Below the pieces are notes generated by a model, which did no database searches, was not told where the DNA came from, and saw only the letters and a program-made list of their open reading frames with translations. A DNA stretch of 64,000 bases from Flavobacteriaceae bacterium (GTDB lineage: Bacteria; Bacteroidota; Bacteroidia; Flavobacteriales; Flavobacteriaceae): contig PBNP01000002.1 of NCBI GenBank assembly GCA_002723295.1, positions 55,805-119,804 on the forward strand, read 5' to 3'. The translations under genes and the position numbers were made by a program. Positions 59,857 through 64,000 of the stretch are shown here, piece by piece. Each line of letters starts with the position of its first letter. The stretch's first letter is position 1.

Positions 59857-60360
59857 ATGAGACATCGAAAAAAAATAATAAATTTAGGCAGAAAGAAAGC
59901 CCATAGAAATTCTATGTTATCAAATATGGCTTGCTCTTTGATTGAACATAAGTTAATAAATACAACTGTCACAAAAGCTAAAGCATTAAAGATTTTCATT
60001 GAGCCAATAATAACAAGAGCTAAAACTGATTCTACTCATAATCGAAGATTAGCTTTTAGCCAACTTAGAAATAAAGAGGCAGTTTCTGAATTGTTTGGGG
60101 AAATTTCAAAAAAAATTGGAGATCGTCCGGGCGGATATACTAGAATTATAAGATTAGGTAATCGTTTGGGGGATAATGCTGAAATGGCCATGATTGAATT
60201 AGTTGATTTTAATACTATTTACAACAATAAATCAGATAAAAAGAAAAAGTCAACGAGAAGACGTAGAACTAAAAAATCTGAAAACCCTGAACTGTCTTTA
60301 GATAAATCAGAAGATTTAACTATTAAGAAAGAGAATAAAGGAAATAAAAAAAGTTTATAA
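59857..60360 (+). CDS. rplQ: 50S ribosomal protein L17
   Basis: 167 aa: the L17 core ([35 protein letters not shown] N-terminus, [22 protein letters not shown]) plus a charged C-terminal tail rich in Lys and Arg ([13 protein letters not shown]), which is common in Bacteroidota. Last gene of the supercluster, followed by a terminator. Confidence 0.96.
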   Translation: MRHRKKIINLGRKKAHRNSMLSNMACSLIEHKLINTTVTKAKALKIFIEPIITRAKTDSTHNRRLAFSQLRNKEAVSELFGEISKKIGDRPGGYTRIIRLGNRLGDNAEMAMIELVDFNTIYNNKSDKKKKSTRRRRTKKSENPELSLDKSEDLTIKKENKGNKKSL

Positions 60361-60386
60361 GACTTAATTAAGTTTTATAATAATTC

Positions 60387-60420
60387 AAAAGGGTAATCGT
60401 TTTAGATTATCCTTTTTTTT
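60387..60420 (+). terminator. Rho-independent terminator after rplQ
   Basis: AAAAGGGTAATC (60387-60398), loop GTTTTA, GATTATCCTTTT (60405-60416) and further T to 60420. A 12-bp stem with one G-T pair and a T8 run. It ends the str-S10-spc-alpha transcript. Confidence 0.88.
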
Positions 60421-60443
60421 ATGTTAATTTGTCAAACAATTTT

Positions 60444-61544
60444 ATGAAATATAATTCACGTAATAAAGCCGTTTTAATTCTTGCTGATGGAACTCAATTC
60501 TTTGGAAAATCCACAGGTATAGATGGTACTAGTTTTGGGGAGATTTGTTACAATACTGGTATGACAGGTTATCAAGAAATATTTACTGATCCATCATATT
60601 ATGGGCAACTAATGGTAACAACCAATGCGCATATTGGTAATTATGGAGTATTAAATTATGACGCACAATCAAAAGGGGTTAAAATTTCTGGACTTATATG
60701 TAAAAACTTTAGCTATGTTCAGACAAGACCAGGAGCTGCTGGTGATTTATTCTCATACTTTAAGGATCAAAAAATTGTTGCTATTTCTGATGTTGATACA
60801 AGAGCTCTGGTAAGTTATATTAGAGATAATGGAGCAATGAATGCAGTTTTGACAACTAATATTGGGAAAATTGATAAAATACAAAACGAACTTAAAGAAT
60901 TTCCTTCTATGGATGGATTAGAATTGGCATCAAAAGTTTCAACAAAAAAGACTTATTTTTTAGGTAATCCTAAGTCAAAATATAAAGTGGCTGTTTTAGA
61001 TTTAGGTGTTAAGCAAAATATATTGAACCATCTTATTAATAGAGATGTATATTTAAAAGTTTTTCCTTATAACTCAAATTTTGAAACTCTTTCGAGTTGG
61101 AAGCCAGATGGATATTTTATTTCAAATGGTCCAGGAGATCCTAAACCATTATTTTCTGCACAAAAATTAGCCAAAAAGATAATTGATAAGAATCTTCCAC
61201 TTTTTGGAATTTGTCTTGGTCATCAAATTATTGCAATTGCAAATAAAATTCCCACTTATAAAATGTTTAATGGGCATAGAGGTATAAATCATCCGGTTAT
61301 TAATCATGAAACTGGAAAAGGAGAAATTACTTCACAAAACCATGGTTTTGCAATAGAAAAGAAGGCTGCTGAATCTAATAAAGATATAATTATAACTCAT
61401 ACACATTTAAATGATAGAACTGTAGCAGGAATTAGAATTAAATCAAAAAAATGTTTTTCAGTTCAATATCATCCTGAAGCAGCCCCAGGCCCTAATGATT
61501 CAAACTATTTATTTGATGAATTTATAAATCTTCTGAAGAATTAA
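60444..61544 (+). CDS. carA: Carbamoyl-phosphate synthase small subunit
   Basis: Glutaminase subunit supplying ammonia to CarB for arginine and pyrimidine synthesis. The start is taken as ATG 60444 (MKYNSRNKAVLIL), giving 366 aa; a TTG at 60429 is less likely. N-terminal domain: ADGTQFFGKSTG and YNTGMTGYQEIFTDPSY. Class I amidotransferase: nucleophile Cys in GICLGHQI, with His and Glu in YHPEAAPGP. No carB is seen beside it. Confidence 0.95.
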   Translation: MKYNSRNKAVLILADGTQFFGKSTGIDGTSFGEICYNTGMTGYQEIFTDPSYYGQLMVTTNAHIGNYGVLNYDAQSKGVKISGLICKNFSYVQTRPGAAGDLFSYFKDQKIVAISDVDTRALVSYIRDNGAMNAVLTTNIGKIDKIQNELKEFPSMDGLELASKVSTKKTYFLGNPKSKYKVAVLDLGVKQNILNHLINRDVYLKVFPYNSNFETLSSWKPDGYFISNGPGDPKPLFSAQKLAKKIIDKNLPLFGICLGHQIIAIANKIPTYKMFNGHRGINHPVINHETGKGEITSQNHGFAIEKKAAESNKDIIITHTHLNDRTVAGIRIKSKKCFSVQYHPEAAPGPNDSNYLFDEFINLLKN

Positions 61545-61560
61545 CTTTTAATTTTAAATA

Positions 61561-62853
61561 ATGACTGTTATATCCAAAGTACACGCTAGACAAATTTTTG
61601 ATTCGAGAGGTAATCCAACTGTCGAGGTCGACGTAATAACAAAAAACGGAAATCTTGGTCGAGCAGCGGTTCCTTCAGGAGCATCTACTGGCGAACATGA
61701 AGCAGTTGAACTTAGAGATAGAAATCATAAATATATGGGTAAAGGTGTAAAATTTGCCGTAGAAAATGTTAACAGTATTATAGCTTCAAAGGTTGCTGGA
61801 TTTTCAGTTTTTAATCAAGAAGAGATAGATAAAATTATGATTAATTTGGATGGAACAAAAAATAAATCAAAACTTGGAGCAAATTCAATCTTAGGTGTTT
61901 CTTTAGCAGTTGCGAAAGCGGCTGCTAATGAATTAGGGGTCCCTTTATATAAGTACATAGGTGATAAGTATTCAAATAAATTACCTGTTCCAATGATAAA
62001 TATAATTAATGGTGGTTCGCATTCAGATGCTCCAATAGCTTTTCAAGAATTTATGATTATTCCAGTTGGAGCTAATAGTTTTTCAAAAGCAATGCAAATA
62101 GGAACAGAAATTTTTCACCATTTAAAAATTGTCTTAAAATCAAGAGGTTTGACTACAACGGTTGGTGATGAGGGAGGTTTTGCTCCAGGACTAGAAGGAA
62201 CAGAAGATGTTTTAGACACTATACTTTTGTCTGTAGAGAAAGCTGGATATAATATTGATAGTGAAATTAAAATTGCTTTAGACTGTGCATCATCAGAATT
62301 TTATAAAAACGGCAAATATGATTATACTGTTTTTGAAGGAAAGAATGGTGTCATTCGTAATTCAGATGAACAAGTAGAATATCTAGCAGAACTTATTTCA
62401 AGATATCCGATAATTTCCATTGAAGATGGTATGGATCAAAATGATTGGGAGGGTTGGAGAAATTTAACAAAGATTATTGGTGATAAAGTTCAGTTAGTTG
62501 GTGATGATTTATTTGTAACAAATGTAAAGAGATTAAAAAAAGGCATTCAAGGAAAATTTGCAAATTCTATTTTAATAAAAGTAAATCAAATAGGGACTCT
62601 AACTGAAACTATTTCAGCTGTTGAAATGGCTCATAATTCAGGTTTCACATCGGTTATGTCTCATAGATCTGGAGAAACTGAAGACACCACTATTGCAGAT
62701 TTATCTGTAGGCTTAAGTACTTGTCAAATTAAGACAGGATCAGTATCTAGAAGTGATAGAATGTGTAAATACAATCAATTACTAAGAATTGAGGAAGAAT
62801 TGGCTGCTAATGCTCATTATCCAGGACTAAAAGCATTTAAAATAAAAATTTAA
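61561..62853 (+). CDS. eno: Enolase
   Basis: Interconverts 2-phosphoglycerate and phosphoenolpyruvate. 430 aa. Motifs: [33 protein letters not shown] with the substrate loop, [33 protein letters not shown] and [15 protein letters not shown]. All expected metal and catalytic residues appear present. 16 nt after carA. Confidence 0.97.
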   Translation: MTVISKVHARQIFDSRGNPTVEVDVITKNGNLGRAAVPSGASTGEHEAVELRDRNHKYMGKGVKFAVENVNSIIASKVAGFSVFNQEEIDKIMINLDGTKNKSKLGANSILGVSLAVAKAAANELGVPLYKYIGDKYSNKLPVPMINIINGGSHSDAPIAFQEFMIIPVGANSFSKAMQIGTEIFHHLKIVLKSRGLTTTVGDEGGFAPGLEGTEDVLDTILLSVEKAGYNIDSEIKIALDCASSEFYKNGKYDYTVFEGKNGVIRNSDEQVEYLAELISRYPIISIEDGMDQNDWEGWRNLTKIIGDKVQLVGDDLFVTNVKRLKKGIQGKFANSILIKVNQIGTLTETISAVEMAHNSGFTSVMSHRSGETEDTTIADLSVGLSTCQIKTGSVSRSDRMCKYNQLLRIEEELAANAHYPGLKAFKIKI

Positions 62854-62888
62854 GAAATTATTAAACATAATATTATTATATTATAGAT

Positions 62889-64000
62889 ATGAATAAAAAA
62901 ATAGTTTCACTTAAATATGATGACAAATCTTTTGATTTTCCATTGATAAGAGGTAGTGAAAATGAATTTGCTATTGATATTAAAACGTTAAGATCTAATA
63001 CCGGACTAATAACTTTGGATCCAGGTTTCAAAAACACTGGATCGTGTATTAGTAATATAACTTTTTTAAATGGTGAAGAAGGAATTCTTAGATATAGAGG
63101 GTATGATATAGAAGATCTAGCAAATAATTCAAGTTTTATTGAAGTCATCTACCTATTAATTTTTGGAGAATTACCTTCAAAAGAAATATTATATAAATTT
63201 GAAAATGATATTAAAGAAGAATCTTTAGTTCATGAAGATCTTAAAAGTATTTTGAAAAGTTTTCCTGGTGGTGCACATCCTATGGGTATTTTAGCTTCAT
63301 TAACATCCGCATTAATTTCTTTTAATCCAGATTCAGTAGACGCTAATTCTGAAGAGAAAATGTATCATGCTATAGTTCAATTGATTTCTAAATTTTCAGT
63401 AATTTCTTCTTGGGTTCACAGAAAGACAAAGGGATTGCCTCTAAACTATTCGGACAGTTCCATTTCTTATATCGAGAATTTAGCTCAGATGATGTTTAAA
63501 AAACCAAATCAAGAATATTTAACTAATCCTATTATAATAGAAGCTCTTAATAAGCTTTTAATTCTACATGCTGATCATGAGCAAAATTGTTCTACTTCTA
63601 CAGTTAGAATAGTTGGTTCATCTGAAGCTGGTCTTTTTGCATCAATCTCAGCAGGGATTTCTGCTTTATGGGGAAGATTACATGGGGGAGCAAATCAAGC
63701 CGTAATCGAAATGTTAGAAGCAATTAAAAGAGATGGAGGTGATACAAAAAAATTCATGTCTCGAGCTAAAGATAAAAATGATTCTTTTCGTTTAATGGGA
63801 TTTGGACATCGGGTATATAAGAATTTTGATCCAAGAGCAAAAATAATTAAGAAAACAGCAGATAAAGTATTAAAAGATTTAAAAATTGATGATCCAATTC
63901 TTAACATTGCAAAAAATTTGGAGAAAGAAGCTTTAAAGGACAAGTATTTTGTTGATAGAAAATTATACCCTAATGTTGATTTTTATTCTGGAATAATTTA
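62889..64000 (+). CDS. gltA: Citrate synthase, 3' end cut by window
   Basis: First enzyme of the TCA cycle. The open frame runs from ATG 62889 (MNKKIVSLKYDDKSF) to the window edge, about 370 codons of an expected 428 or so, so the last C-terminal stretch is missing. Motifs: LRYRGYDIEDL near residue 75, HADHEQNCSTSTVR with a catalytic His, and GFGHRVYKNFDPRA with the second His. The N-terminal beta-strand domain suits the type II (hexameric) citrate synthases of Gram-negative bacteria. 35 nt after eno. Confidence 0.95.
   Translation, partial: MNKKIVSLKYDDKSFDFPLIRGSENEFAIDIKTLRSNTGLITLDPGFKNTGSCISNITFLNGEEGILRYRGYDIEDLANNSSFIEVIYLLIFGELPSKEILYKFENDIKEESLVHEDLKSILKSFPGGAHPMGILASLTSALISFNPDSVDANSEEKMYHAIVQLISKFSVISSWVHRKTKGLPLNYSDSSISYIENLAQMMFKKPNQEYLTNPIIIEALNKLLILHADHEQNCSTSTVRIVGSSEAGLFASISAGISALWGRLHGGANQAVIEMLEAIKRDGGDTKKFMSRAKDKNDSFRLMGFGHRVYKNFDPRAKIIKKTADKVLKDLKIDDPILNIAKNLEKEALKDKYFVDRKLYPNVDFYSGII

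Noticed and set aside
1..64000. CRISPR array, prophage, insertion sequence, toxin-antitoxin or biosynthetic cluster
   Set aside because: Searched by eye for regular repeats, transposase or integrase motifs and typical gene pairs; none found.

Overview
The window looks like a contiguous piece of a low-GC Flavobacteriia (Bacteroidota) chromosome, most likely from a marine or free-living member. Evidence: Bacteroidota-type promoters (TTG about 17-18 nt upstream of TAnnTTTG), no obvious Shine-Dalgarno sites, a primary sigma factor without region 1.1, gliding/type IX secretion genes (gldB, gldC, porT), a SusC/SusD nutrient-uptake operon, a TamL-type Omp85 lipoprotein, and flavobacterial gene orders (nadE/gldB/gldC; rplQ-carA-eno-gltA). 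Genus and species cannot be told from the sequence.

Layout. 1-3934 (+): 3' part of rlmN, a polyprenyl diphosphate synthase and dnaG. 3943-7483: interrupted nadE (-), frameshifted gldB and intact gldC (+), then engB and an alpha/beta hydrolase (-). 7582-23394 (+): a complete division and cell-wall (dcw) cluster, mraZ-rsmH-ftsL-ftsI-murE-mraY-murD-ftsW-murG-murC-ftsQ-ftsA-ftsZ, then a yqeY-like gene and tRNA-Arg. The cluster starts with a MraZ-type operator. 23527-34049 (-): a serine hydrolase, a YwaF-like membrane protein, rpe, sigA, pnp, rpsO, accD, fbaA and tamL. 34088-36434: trmH-like (+), porT (-), rlmB (-). 36464-42313 (-): a susC-susD-lipoprotein operon ending in a strong terminator. 42468-43211 (-): an unrecognised secreted protein. 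43449-60420 (+): the str-S10-spc-alpha ribosomal supercluster from rpsL to rplQ, with a consensus promoter in front and a terminator behind. 60444-64000 (+): carA, eno and the 5' part of gltA.

The genes are mostly core functions: peptidoglycan synthesis and division, translation, transcription, envelope assembly and central carbon metabolism. The Sus operon is the only clearly accessory block and is visibly less AT-rich than its neighbours. I found no prophage, insertion sequence, CRISPR array, defence island or biosynthetic cluster, and nothing I would call a new multi-gene system.

The best leads are: (1) an in-frame TAA replacing an expected Gln codon in nadE; (2) a one-base expansion of a 10-T tract that splits gldB, under 900 bp away; (3) loss of zinc ligands in several proteins of the window (DnaG, AccD, L36); (4) a promoter placed so close to the prenyl synthase start that its mRNA should be almost leaderless; (5) the unclassified lipoprotein and secreted protein around the Sus operon.
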